Notes under the pieces: model-generated
What the model saw: the letters and a program-made list of their open reading frames with translations, nothing else
What the model was told of the DNA's origin: nothing
The model's database searches: none
Origin: CAZWRV01 sp964636325
GTDB taxonomy: Bacteria > Verrucomicrobiota > Lentisphaeria > Victivallales > GWF2-50-93
Assembly: GCA_964636325.1 (NCBI GenBank)
Contig: CAZWRV010000013.1
Location: 1-64,000 of the forward strand
Length of the DNA stretch: 64,000 bases
Reading direction: 5' to 3'
Shown here: piece after piece, positions 31,243 to 39,542 of the stretch
Numbering within the stretch: position 1 is the stretch's first letter
How the letters are laid out: each line of letters opens with the position of its first letter
Position numbers and translations under genes: made by a program

Positions 31243-33138
31243 ATGAAACTTGCCGCCGTGTTCAGTGATCATGCAGTGCTTCAGAGAGACATCCCGATAC
31301 CGGTGTGGGGCTGGACCAAGCCCCAGGTGCAGGTCAAGGCCAGGCTGGGGAAGGTTTCGGCGGAGACCCGTTCCGGCGCGGACGGCCGTTTCCTTCTGCG
31401 CCTGCCGCCGCTTGCGGCGGGCGGTCCGCTCGAGCTGGAGGTGGCCGCGGCCGGGAAGTCCGTCCGAGTCCGCGACGTTATGATCGGCGAAGTCTGGATA
31501 GCGTCCGGCCAGTCGAACATGCAATGGACGCTTTCCATGTGCGCCCAGCAGGGCGAGGAGGCGATCCGGACCAGCGCGAAATCGGGTGTCCGCATGATAA
31601 CAATCCCGCGCCAGGCCCTCCTCGGCAGGCAGAGCGATGTCGTCGCAAAGTGGAACCTTCCGAGTCCCGAGACGGCGGGCGAGTTTTCGGCGGTCGCCTT
31701 TTATTTCGCGCGGAAGCTGCATGAAGTCCTCAAGGTGCCGGTCGGGATAATCGACTCGAGCTGGGGCGGAACCATCGTCGAAACCTGGACCGGCCGCGAA
31801 AGCCTGTTGCGGAACCCGGACACAAAGGCATGGACCGAACGCTACGAGGCCACGATAAATTCCCCCTCTTTCTGGTCGTCCTCCGAAGCCCCCGGATCGT
31901 TCCGTTTTCCGGCCGATCCCGGCAACGCCGGCTTGAAGCGAGGCTGGGCCGAACCCGACTGCCCGGAGACCGAATGGTCAAAGATGAACCTGCCTTGCAT
32001 CTGGCAGTCCGCCGGACACAACTACAGCGGTGTGTTCTGGTTCCGTCTCGCAGTCGATCTGCCGTCCGACTGGGCAGGCAAGGAGCTTAATCTCCAGATC
32101 GGCGCAGTGGACAAGCAGGACAAGACTTATTTCAACGGAGTGAAAGTCGGTGAAACAGGCCGCGGGTTAGAGCAGGACAAATGGAACTTGCCAAGGAACT
32201 ACACGGTTCCGGGCCGCCTGGTCAGGGCCGGCAGGAACGTCATAGCGGTGCGCGCATACTCGTTCGTATACGGCGGCGGGATGATCGGTCCGGCCGAACG
32301 GATGAAGATCTGCCGCGCCGACGGCAAGGGCAAGGCGGTCAGCCTGGCCGGCGCCTGGCTCTACCGCGAGGAGCGCAACTTCGGATTTATCCAGCCACCT
32401 GCCCCGCCGATGGGCCCCGGCAATCCCAACTCCCCATACATGCTGTACGACAACATGATAAGTCCGCTCATCCCCTACGCCCTCCGCGGCGCCATCTGGT
32501 ACCAGGGCGAGTCGAACGCCGGCAACGCAGGCCAGTACCGCGGGATGCTGACCAACATGATCCGCGACTGGCGGCACTGCTGGGGCCAGGGCGACTTCAC
32601 GTTCCTGCAGGTGCAGCTCGCAAACTACATGCAGGCGAGCAGCTACCAGGAGGGCAGCTCCTGGGCGCGACTCCGTGAGGCGCAGCTCCAGACGCTCTCC
32701 GAGCCGAACACGGGCATGGCCGTGATCATCGACATCGGCGAAGCCGCGGACATCCATCCCAAGAACAAGAAGGACGTCGGCCACCGCCTCGCCCAGTGGG
32801 CGTTGGTTAAAACCTACGGACGGCCCGGTGTCGCATCAGGCCCGATCTATGCAGGCATGACGATCGAAGGCTCGAAGATCCGCCTTCGCTTCGACAATGT
32901 CGGAACCGGCCTCGTAGCCCAGGGCGGGAAGACGCTGAGCCATTTCTTCATCGCCGGCCTGGACCGCCGCTTCGTCGAGGCCAAGGCAGTCATAGACGGC
33001 GCCACCGTCGTCGTGGAAAGTTCCGAGGTCAAGGAGCCGGCCGCGGTGCGCTACGCCTGGGCGGACAACCCCGAGGGCTGCAACTTCCGCAACGCCGACG
33101 GGTTCCCGGCTTCGCCGTTCCGGACCGACACGTGGTGA
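31243..33138 (+). CDS. sialate O-acetylesterase-like SGNH hydrolase
   Basis: About 631 residues from ATG 31243 (AAAGGAAAG upstream). The opening VFSDHAVLQRDIPIPVWGW is the beta-sandwich start of 9-O-acetylesterase-like proteins. The split SGNH domain has the nucleophile in WIASGQSNMQWTL (Ser about 91), AIWYQGESNAGN and a late DIHPKNKKDVGHRLA with the Asp-His pair. A galactose-binding-like beta-sandwich (roughly 230-360) is inserted between SGNH parts, as usual in this family. No signal peptide is obvious, so it may be cytoplasmic. It would remove acetyl groups from sialic acid or from acetylated polysaccharide. Confidence 0.88.
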   Translation: MKLAAVFSDHAVLQRDIPIPVWGWTKPQVQVKARLGKVSAETRSGADGRFLLRLPPLAAGGPLELEVAAAGKSVRVRDVMIGEVWIASGQSNMQWTLSMCAQQGEEAIRTSAKSGVRMITIPRQALLGRQSDVVAKWNLPSPETAGEFSAVAFYFARKLHEVLKVPVGIIDSSWGGTIVETWTGRESLLRNPDTKAWTERYEATINSPSFWSSSEAPGSFRFPADPGNAGLKRGWAEPDCPETEWSKMNLPCIWQSAGHNYSGVFWFRLAVDLPSDWAGKELNLQIGAVDKQDKTYFNGVKVGETGRGLEQDKWNLPRNYTVPGRLVRAGRNVIAVRAYSFVYGGGMIGPAERMKICRADGKGKAVSLAGAWLYREERNFGFIQPPAPPMGPGNPNSPYMLYDNMISPLIPYALRGAIWYQGESNAGNAGQYRGMLTNMIRDWRHCWGQGDFTFLQVQLANYMQASSYQEGSSWARLREAQLQTLSEPNTGMAVIIDIGEAADIHPKNKKDVGHRLAQWALVKTYGRPGVASGPIYAGMTIEGSKIRLRFDNVGTGLVAQGGKTLSHFFIAGLDRRFVEAKAVIDGATVVVESSEVKEPAAVRYAWADNPEGCNFRNADGFPASPFRTDTW

Positions 33139-33147
33139 CAGCCGAGG

Positions 33148-33810
33148 CTACTCGGTATAATTGATTTCGCCTGTGCAGCTTCCGTCAAAGAGGCGGATGT
33201 CGAAGCTTGTGCTGGACTCGTCTTCTGGCGATGCGGCTGTTTGTGAATTCTGTGGAGCTGACAGCTGTTCCGACCATTTCTGAAATCCTGCCCTGTTCAT
33301 CTCCCTTGAGCCGCCTTTCCCGTCGCCCGAACTGTCGAACGACGGATCCTCCTGAAGCGGATTGGCGAAGAACTGGTTCCTCAGAAAGGTGTTGGAACCG
33401 GAGAACGACGCAGCCTGGCTCCATTTGCCGGTGCGAAATTCGCAGCAGACGCCGTCATGGCCGACTTTGGAGAGATTCTTAATGAGGACGATGGGCAGGA
33501 CTTTGCCTTCCTCGTCGACGGAGACGGCGGAATATGCGACAGTGTCGTTCTTGGAGAAGGAATCCTTCCTTGAAATGTGCACGTCTTCGAGATTAAGTGT
33601 TTTCCCCGCCTGGAGAAGCTCCTCGGGAAACGTTATCTTCCAGTTCTGTCCGGAACGAATGTCGTCAACGGTCAGATCGCGTATGCGAAGCTGCTTGTCC
33701 TCGTCCGGTGGAACCGCAACATGAGGCGACCCGGCACTAGACGATCTTCCGATGGAGACGCATGCTGCGATTAGCACAAAAAATGCCGCGATGATGTGCC
33801 TGATCTTCAT
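33148..33810 (-). CDS. secreted hypothetical protein
   Basis: A 220-residue protein with an N-terminal signal peptide (KIRHIIAAFFVLIAACVS, cleavage near residue 25). The mature part has alternating beta-type strands (VAYSAVSVDEEGKVLPIVLI) and a Ser/Gly-rich stretch near 150-170. No family was recognised. Its ATG overlaps the stop of the upstream membrane-protein gene by 4 bases, so the two are coupled and probably work together at the envelope. Confidence 0.7.
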   Translation of the reverse strand: MKIRHIIAAFFVLIAACVSIGRSSSAGSPHVAVPPDEDKQLRIRDLTVDDIRSGQNWKITFPEELLQAGKTLNLEDVHISRKDSFSKNDTVAYSAVSVDEEGKVLPIVLIKNLSKVGHDGVCCEFRTGKWSQAASFSGSNTFLRNQFFANPLQEDPSFDSSGDGKGGSREMNRAGFQKWSEQLSAPQNSQTAASPEDESSTSFDIRLFDGSCTGEINYTE

Positions 33811-34226
33811 ATATTGCTATCAAAATCGCTTTTTTCCAGGAACAGTTTTTTCACCGACTCTCTCGTCAGGACAATGATCGTGAAGATACCGAGCGCCGTT
33901 CCGAAAGGCATGAACAAGCAGTCGACGCCCCCCATGACAAGGCAGAAGAGGTAATGTTTCCGACGTGCAAGCGCGCGTCCTGCGGCAAAGACGAAGCAGG
34001 CAAAGATAAGTCCTATCGCGATGAAAACGGCGGCCATGATAACGAACACCCATCCAAACCATTCCGGCGGCAAATCTTCGCCGCCGGTAGATTTTGCGTG
34101 GATAAAGACGACCATCAGCCCGATGGCCAGATGCATGATTGGGAAAAGCGAAAACAGCCCGGCCATGCCGGCGACGACGTAGTGGAATATCGATAGCAAT
34201 CTGAGATGTTCTTCGTCCTGCGTCAT
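33807..34226 (-). CDS. small integral membrane protein
   Basis: A 139-residue protein with four likely membrane segments (about 10-40, 58-85 and two between 90 and 125). The second segment is followed by a basic loop, LARRKHYLFC. The pattern resembles small DUF-type membrane proteins common in PVC bacteria, but no specific family was recognised. It is coupled to the downstream secreted protein by a 4-base overlap. Confidence 0.7.
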   Translation of the reverse strand: MTQDEEHLRLLSIFHYVVAGMAGLFSLFPIMHLAIGLMVVFIHAKSTGGEDLPPEWFGWVFVIMAAVFIAIGLIFACFVFAAGRALARRKHYLFCLVMGGVDCLFMPFGTALGIFTIIVLTRESVKKLFLEKSDFDSNI

Positions 34227-34294
34227 GTGTCTATCCTTGTTTTACTTGGTTGAGCCGTGCGGTTCCGGAACGGGTAAAGTGGCATGTCGCGGCT

Positions 34295-34831
34295 CTACAT
34301 CGGGGCTCCATGCCCCTGATAGGAGTCATATTGGTTCAGGAATTCTTCTACACGCTTCCGCACCTTGAAACCGAGGCTCTTTATCTCATGCAGGACATGC
34401 AGAAGGAGGCCTTGATAGTTCCGGTTCTGTACCGAAACACCCTCGACCATGTATCCCGGAGCGAAGTTCGCAGCAGGAAGGTCCATTTTTTGCGCGATCA
34501 GTTCGTGATCGGCGGCGTTGGCCTCCATCAAGGCCTGTTCTCGGTTCTCGCCATAATAAAGCGGCGGGAAGACGAGACCGCCGATCTCCTTGGCGCACTT
34601 GCAGAGCAGCGCGTGGATCTTCAGCGTATCCAGTCCGACCGGATTGTGGACACCGTGCCACTCGATTGTGCCGATAGGCAAGTAGGCGACTGGACATTCC
34701 CGACGACGTGCGACAATCTGGCCGGGCCTCAGCCGCTCATATTGCACGACTGTTTTGCATTCCATATCAGGCCTCCCAAAATGAACGCCTGCGCGCTTCA
34801 CAGTCTCTTGCCCTTGCGCGGCGTCCGACAT
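34295..34831 (-). pseudogene. creatininase-family gene, truncated
   Basis: A 178-residue reading frame. YLPIGTIEWHGVHNPVGLDTLK and LVFPPLYYGENRE are the metal-binding N-terminal half of creatininase-family amidohydrolases, and LLLHVLHEIKSLGFKV matches the helix before the next strand. At that point the family's TGHYP-type motif and the remaining 80 or so residues are missing; the frame ends RKRVEEFLNQYDSYQGHGAPM. The gene therefore looks 3'-truncated. A short active form cannot be excluded. No ribosome-binding site is obvious. Confidence 0.6.
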
Positions 34832-35085
34832 ATGAGTCCGAACCTACATTACCTTACAAGCATGACTATTCAAGCGCTTAGCAATAGGCGTGATGATGAC
34901 GGCGACAATGCAACCAATTCACTGTCATCCAATCTTCCATCCACCCGCCATCCTGTGGGATGGCTGTGCTACCAATTGATTATTCCGTCAGCCATATTAT
35001 CTTTGTGGCGAATCATAATTACATTTTAAATTCCGGGGAAGTGCGTAATTGCGGACTTCGCAGTTTTTCCAATCGGAAAATCGAT

Positions 35086-35133
35086 GGAGGGCGACGCTTG
35101 TCGGAGCCGCGGTTGAGCTTGGCTCAACCCTCC
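35086..35133. repeat. 'GGAGGGCGACGC' repeat, copy 1
   Basis: GGAGGGCGACGCTTGTCGGA starts the element and CCCTCC ends it, so the ends are inverted. Inside is a perfect 8-bp hairpin, GGTTGAGC-TTG-GCTCAACC (35111-35129). A second copy is at 38495-38574. The wider gap 34832-35205 has no gene; it also holds a CCATCC/GGATGG hairpin near 34950-34965. Confidence 0.65.
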
Positions 35134-35205
35134 GGAAGACGACAAAGTTACCAACAAAGATAGCGACAGAGATTTTCATGTTTCAGAGTTACAAGGAGTC
35201 CTGAG

Positions 35206-36225
35206 ATGGTTCAACATGCGGAGCTTTATAGGCCTTTGCGTCTTGGGGAGCATGAGATCAGGAACCGTATTGTGTTTCCGCCGACGGCCAGCGTGACCGG
35301 CATAGTTACCCCTCAGGGGCTTGACTGGTACGGGCGCATCGCCAGAGGCGGCGCCGGGCTTATCATTGTTGAAGGTACGGATCTTGAACTGTTTTCAAGA
35401 GTGGATTTCGCACGCGGTCTGGCACGGCTGGCGCAGGTCATACGGGAACATGGCGCTCTGCCTGCGGTTCAGCTTTTCCGCAAGGCCGCCGGTCCGGACG
35501 GCAAAGCTCTGAGCGTCTCCAGCGACAAGGGTTCGCGGGCCGCTACAACTGCCGAAGTCGCGGCGATCCCTGCGGAATTCGCACATGCCGCCAAGGTGTC
35601 TTTCGATGCGGGCTTCGCGGCAGTGGAGCCGCACGGCGCGCATGGGTTTTTCATAAACCAGTTCTTCTCCCAAATCACAAACCGGCGCAACGACGAATAC
35701 GGCGGCAGCCTGGCGAACCGGATGCGCCTCGGCCTTGAAATCGTCCGGGGGGTGCGAGCCGTCACGCCGCCGGGAGTACTTGTTTTCTACCGCCATACTC
35801 CGGAGCAGGCGAACGGCTATACCCTCGCCGAAAGCCTGAAGTTTGTGGCTGCACTGGAGTCAGCGGGACTGGACGTGCTTGATGTGTCGCCAAGTTCCCG
35901 CGAGGGCGGTCCGCACGCAGGGCTCGCGGAGGCTTTCCGCGATGCCGTGAAGTGCCCGATCATCGCGGTCGGCGGCATGGACGATCCTTCTGCGGCCTGC
36001 AGTGTCCTGGCACGAGGCAAGGTCGACATGGTCGCGATTTGCAGAGGCCTGATCGCGGATCCGGAGTGGCCGCAAAAGGTGGCTTCCGGCAGCGTCGATA
36101 AAATAGTGAAGTGCCTCGGCTGCAACAAGAAGTGCTTCGGGAACCTCTACCGCGGCGAACAGATCGCATGCACGCAATGGGATCTAAAACCAAAATCCAA
36201 ATCACAAAATCCAAATTCCAAATAA
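35206..36225 (+). CDS. NADH:flavin oxidoreductase, Old Yellow Enzyme family
   Basis: A 339-residue FMN-binding TIM-barrel protein. LYRPLRLGEHEIRNRIVFPP is the usual start, GAHGFFINQFFSQITNRRNDEYGGSL the substrate and FMN region, and VGGMDD and ICRGLIADPEWP the phosphate-binding C-terminus. CLGCNKKCFG and a later Cys suggest the [4Fe-4S] cluster of the larger 2,4-dienoyl-CoA reductase branch, but the C-terminal NAD domain is absent. The last 14 residues (DLKPKSKSQNPNSK) are encoded by the AT-rich repeat at 36185, which also supplies the stop codon. The physiological substrate is unknown. Confidence 0.85.
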   Translation: MVQHAELYRPLRLGEHEIRNRIVFPPTASVTGIVTPQGLDWYGRIARGGAGLIIVEGTDLELFSRVDFARGLARLAQVIREHGALPAVQLFRKAAGPDGKALSVSSDKGSRAATTAEVAAIPAEFAHAAKVSFDAGFAAVEPHGAHGFFINQFFSQITNRRNDEYGGSLANRMRLGLEIVRGVRAVTPPGVLVFYRHTPEQANGYTLAESLKFVAALESAGLDVLDVSPSSREGGPHAGLAEAFRDAVKCPIIAVGGMDDPSAACSVLARGKVDMVAICRGLIADPEWPQKVASGSVDKIVKCLGCNKKCFGNLYRGEQIACTQWDLKPKSKSQNPNSK

Positions 36226-36347
36226 TTTCCAATTCACAATTTCCAAACAGGTAATTCAGAGTTTGGATTTTAAGATTTATTTGGTCCACCTAGGCAGATG
36301 GTGCTTGGTGCTTGGAAAATTTCAACCTTTAAAGTATAGAAATATCA
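36185..36347. repeat. AT-rich 'CCAAATTCC' repeat, copy 2
   Basis: AAATCCAAATTCCAAATAA begins the element inside the end of the flavin oxidoreductase gene. The inverted right half, GATTTATTTGG, then GGTGCTTGGTGCTTGG, and the end AAAGTATAGAAAT correspond to the copies at 12225 and 43843. A short insertion (CCACCTAGGCAGAT) interrupts the right half. Confidence 0.75.
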
Positions 36348-36363
36348 AGTTCAAGGAGTATAT

Positions 36364-38448
36364 ATGAAGGCTGAACGTCTGATGCGGTGCATAGACCGGA
36401 GCCGGCCGGAACTGGCGATGGTCAAAACTGCTGAGGAGCTTGTCGCGCACTTGGCAAAACCGCCGCGGCCGCGGTTCCGCTTCGAATACGAGCGCAAGTC
36501 GGAGATACTGGCGTTCCTGCAGAAGCATTACGAGGCCTGGCGCAAGTTCGATACCCGCAAGGCCGACCGTCTTTGTTCTCTCACGATCGAACAGGCGCAA
36601 GGGCCCCGCGCCTTGGCCACTATTCCCGAGCTCGGCAAGGCGTGGTGGGCGACCGGCGACGGAAAATACGGCGCGGCATTCGAGCGTTTCTACCGGGAGG
36701 TTCCGACCGGAAAGATGTTCAACTGGCACGAGTTCAACGGACTCCAGGCCGCTATCGAGCTGGACGCGTTCTTCCTGCTTCTCGACTGTCCCCAGTTCAC
36801 AACGGAAGGTAGAATCGCATACCTCGACCATCTGCACGCGATCACTGCTGACGCCTGGGACACCCACACTTCTCGCTGGCAGCAGCTAACGCTCGGCCCG
36901 GAGGGGCACAACTGGTATCTTCACGGCATGCACGTGCTGCCGCTTTTCGGGCTGCTCTTCCCCGAATTCAAGCGGTCGGAGTTTTTCCTGCGCACGGGCT
37001 GGAGCGTCGTCGAGGAGCATGTCCGCGCCCATTTCAAGGCGGACGGCGGAGCGCGGGAGACGTGCATGGGCTACCAAACCTACTCTATGTGCAACCTGTG
37101 GGACTTCTACCTCGTCGCCAGGCGGAACGGCCATCCTGTTTTGGAACGATACGTTGAGACGGTCTTGAACGGGACGAAATTCCTGCTGCGGCTGATGACG
37201 CCGCAGGGCGGGATGCCTTCATACGGCGACAGCGAGCATTCGGCGGGCGGATACACGCAACTTGCGGCGATCGCCGCCGCGGCGACAGGGGACCGCGAAT
37301 GCAAGTGGTACGCGGAATACTGCCGCAGGCAGAACTGCGGCGGTAAAAAGGAGACTGAAGGGCAGATCCCGTCCTGTGCGTTCTGGGACGTCGGGCTCGA
37401 AGGTGCTGCGACGTATGACTCCATCAGAGCGAAGAACCCGCATCCTGTCTCAGTGCTGATGGGGCCGACAGGCTACGCGGCCATGCGCGGCTCCGGCAGT
37501 CCTGACGCGTGTTACATGGCCGTCGCCGCGGCGGACCGCGGCCCGATCGTGACGAGCCACGGGCATAACGATGTCTTCTCGCTGGAAGTCCATGCCGCAG
37601 GCGTCCGCTTCGTCGGCGAAGAGGGATGCGCCCCATATGGCACCAGCGCTGGAAGGATGTATGACGAGAGCACCGAGGCCCACTCGACGTTGACAATCAA
37701 GGGGATGGAGCAGGCGCCGATACTCAGCGAATGGCGCTGGGACGGGCGTGTGATCCCTTGCGTCCGCCGCTGGATCAGCGAGGACACGCACGACTTCTTC
37801 CATGGCGTCCATGAGGGATTCTACCACTACGGACGCCATGAGACACTACACGCCCGCAAGATTTTTTTCATCAAGACGCCGCCAAGCTACTGGATCGTGC
37901 TGGACTGGGTCGAGTCGTCCGTTAAAAACGAATATCGCATCCTTTATCACGGCTGCGTGCCGGGAAGTATCAAAGGATCGACGGTAATCCTCGGAGACGA
38001 AGGAAAGCCGCGCCTGGCAATCATACAGCCAGGCCCCGATCCGCTTAAGGTGGAACGGATTCGCAGCAAGGGACTGGCCGCCTACACCCGGGAAAAGAAC
38101 CTGGATGCGGAACGCTATCCATGCTTTATGTTCAGCAAAAAGGCAGCTTCCGACTGCTTCGTCTCTGCGATCATACCTCTTGCCAAAGGCGAATCGGCAC
38201 CGAAGATCGGGAATCTGCCGGTCTCAGTGAACGGCATCGCAGAAGACGCCCACGGCGCAAGTGCCGTCGAAATCTCGTTTTCCACGCACGTCGACGTCCT
38301 CTGCGTTTCACACAAGGACTTCGACGCCGACCTTGAGTTCGGCCCGCATCGCGCCTGGGGGCATCTGGCGTTCCGACGTCTGAACAAGGCAGGGAAGACC
38401 GAGCTTTCAATCGAACATACCATGGCCGACGGGATATGCGGGAGGTGA
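36364..38448 (+). CDS. heparinase II/III-family polysaccharide lyase
   Basis: A 694-residue protein with the two-part layout of the family: an N-terminal alpha/alpha toroid (about 60-370; LGPEGHNWYLHGMHVLPLFGLLF and GGMPSYGDSEHSAGG are typical helix-loop motifs) and a C-terminal beta-sandwich starting near 380 (SHGHNDVFSLEVHAAGVRFVGEEG). The HGHND motif is the expected His-containing catalytic region. No signal peptide is seen, so it may act inside the cell on imported oligomers or use another export route. Substrate could be heparin-like, alginate-like or another uronate polymer. Confidence 0.8.
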   Translation: MKAERLMRCIDRSRPELAMVKTAEELVAHLAKPPRPRFRFEYERKSEILAFLQKHYEAWRKFDTRKADRLCSLTIEQAQGPRALATIPELGKAWWATGDGKYGAAFERFYREVPTGKMFNWHEFNGLQAAIELDAFFLLLDCPQFTTEGRIAYLDHLHAITADAWDTHTSRWQQLTLGPEGHNWYLHGMHVLPLFGLLFPEFKRSEFFLRTGWSVVEEHVRAHFKADGGARETCMGYQTYSMCNLWDFYLVARRNGHPVLERYVETVLNGTKFLLRLMTPQGGMPSYGDSEHSAGGYTQLAAIAAAATGDRECKWYAEYCRRQNCGGKKETEGQIPSCAFWDVGLEGAATYDSIRAKNPHPVSVLMGPTGYAAMRGSGSPDACYMAVAAADRGPIVTSHGHNDVFSLEVHAAGVRFVGEEGCAPYGTSAGRMYDESTEAHSTLTIKGMEQAPILSEWRWDGRVIPCVRRWISEDTHDFFHGVHEGFYHYGRHETLHARKIFFIKTPPSYWIVLDWVESSVKNEYRILYHGCVPGSIKGSTVILGDEGKPRLAIIQPGPDPLKVERIRSKGLAAYTREKNLDAERYPCFMFSKKAASDCFVSAIIPLAKGESAPKIGNLPVSVNGIAEDAHGASAVEISFSTHVDVLCVSHKDFDADLEFGPHRAWGHLAFRRLNKAGKTELSIEHTMADGICGR

Positions 38449-38494
38449 TCGCGTCGAATATTCCGCCGGGACATTGACATGCCAGAACGACCAT

Positions 38495-38574
38495 GGAGGG
38501 CGACGCCCGTCGGAGCCGAGTTCGGTTTTGACAAGAGTTTCATTTCGACCGCAGGAATCGGGGTAAAACCCTCC
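38495..38574. repeat. 'GGAGGGCGACGC' repeat, copy 2
   Basis: ATGGAGGGCGACGCCCGTCG starts the element and GTAAAACCCTCC ends it, giving inverted ends as in the copy at 35086. The interior differs. It lies in the 183-base gap between the heparinase-like and esterase genes. Confidence 0.6.
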
Positions 38575-38631
38575 GCATTTTGAGAAATGATGAACATTAA
38601 TAATAAGTCTCCAACTATGAAAGGGAAACAG

Positions 38632-39492
38632 ATGAAAAAGCAGATCCTGAAGGTGACGGCGGCCTGTTTTGCAGGAGCAATCTTGTCCGCGGGAACGATG
38701 GATGCTGAAGAAGGAATCCAGGTCAAGAGCGGCGACAGCATCGCCTTCCTCGGGGACTCCATCACCCAGCAGGGAGCCGGAAGTTCGTCGGGCTACGTCA
38801 ATCTCGTGATCAGCGGCCTGAAGGCCAACGGCGTGGAAGCCAAGTGCATACCCGCGGGAATAAGCGGGCACAAGTCGAACAACATGCTCGAACGGCTGGA
38901 CAAGGACGTCATCGACAAGAAGCCCGTCTGGATGACGCTCAGCTGCGGAGTTAACGACGTTTGGCACGGCGCGAACGGTGTTCCATTGGACAAATACAAG
39001 GAGAACATAACCGCCATCGTCGACAAGGCGCAGGCGGCCGGCATAAAGGTGATGATCCTGACCTCCACCATGATCGGCGAGGACGACAACCCCAACAACA
39101 AGAAGCTCGAGGAATACAACGCCTTCCTCAGGGAGATCGCCGGTTCCAAGAAATGCCTGCTTGCTGATCTCAACGCAGACATGCGCAAGAAGCTTGACGA
39201 ACTGGGCGGAGCGAAGAAGGGGCAGAACCTGCTCACCGGCGACGGCGTCCACATGAACCCGTTCGGCAACATGATGATGGCGACGGGTGTCCTGCGCGCC
39301 TTCGGACTGAACGATGAACAGATCAAGAAGGCCGAGGAATTCTGGCGGGCCAACGCCACAGTACAGGTTCCCGTAAGCATAACTCTCGGCAGGTTCGAGC
39401 AGCTCGGCAAGGCAGCCAAGGGACAGAACAAATCGATATCGCAGCTCCTCGAGGCAGACTTGGAAAAGGCGAACGCGGCCCAGGGCAAATAG
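38632..39492 (+). CDS. secreted SGNH/GDSL-family hydrolase
   Basis: About 286 residues from ATG 38632, which opens a signal peptide (MKKQILKVTAACFAGAILSAG). Block I is IAFLGDSITQQG with the nucleophilic serine, block III is LSCGVNDVWHG, and block V is TGDGVHMNPFG with the Asp-His pair. It is a periplasmic or outer-face esterase, probably removing acyl groups from polysaccharide. An earlier ATG at 38587 is in frame but is less likely. It converges with the next gene. Confidence 0.88.
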   Translation: MKKQILKVTAACFAGAILSAGTMDAEEGIQVKSGDSIAFLGDSITQQGAGSSSGYVNLVISGLKANGVEAKCIPAGISGHKSNNMLERLDKDVIDKKPVWMTLSCGVNDVWHGANGVPLDKYKENITAIVDKAQAAGIKVMILTSTMIGEDDNPNNKKLEEYNAFLREIAGSKKCLLADLNADMRKKLDELGGAKKGQNLLTGDGVHMNPFGNMMMATGVLRAFGLNDEQIKKAEEFWRANATVQVPVSITLGRFEQLGKAAKGQNKSISQLLEADLEKANAAQGK

Positions 39493-39517
39493 TTCCGGAG
39501 ATATCCCTCAGTCACGC

Positions 39518-39535
39518 GCCGATGAGAAGCTCGGC
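39518..39535. terminator. weak shared hairpin between convergent genes
   Basis: GCCGA and TCGGC form a 5-bp stem with an 8-base loop in the 50-base gap between the SGNH gene and the kinase-like gene, followed by a short T-run (TTTT at 39541-39544). It is at best a weak terminator. Confidence 0.25.
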
Positions 39536-39542
39536 CTAGGTT

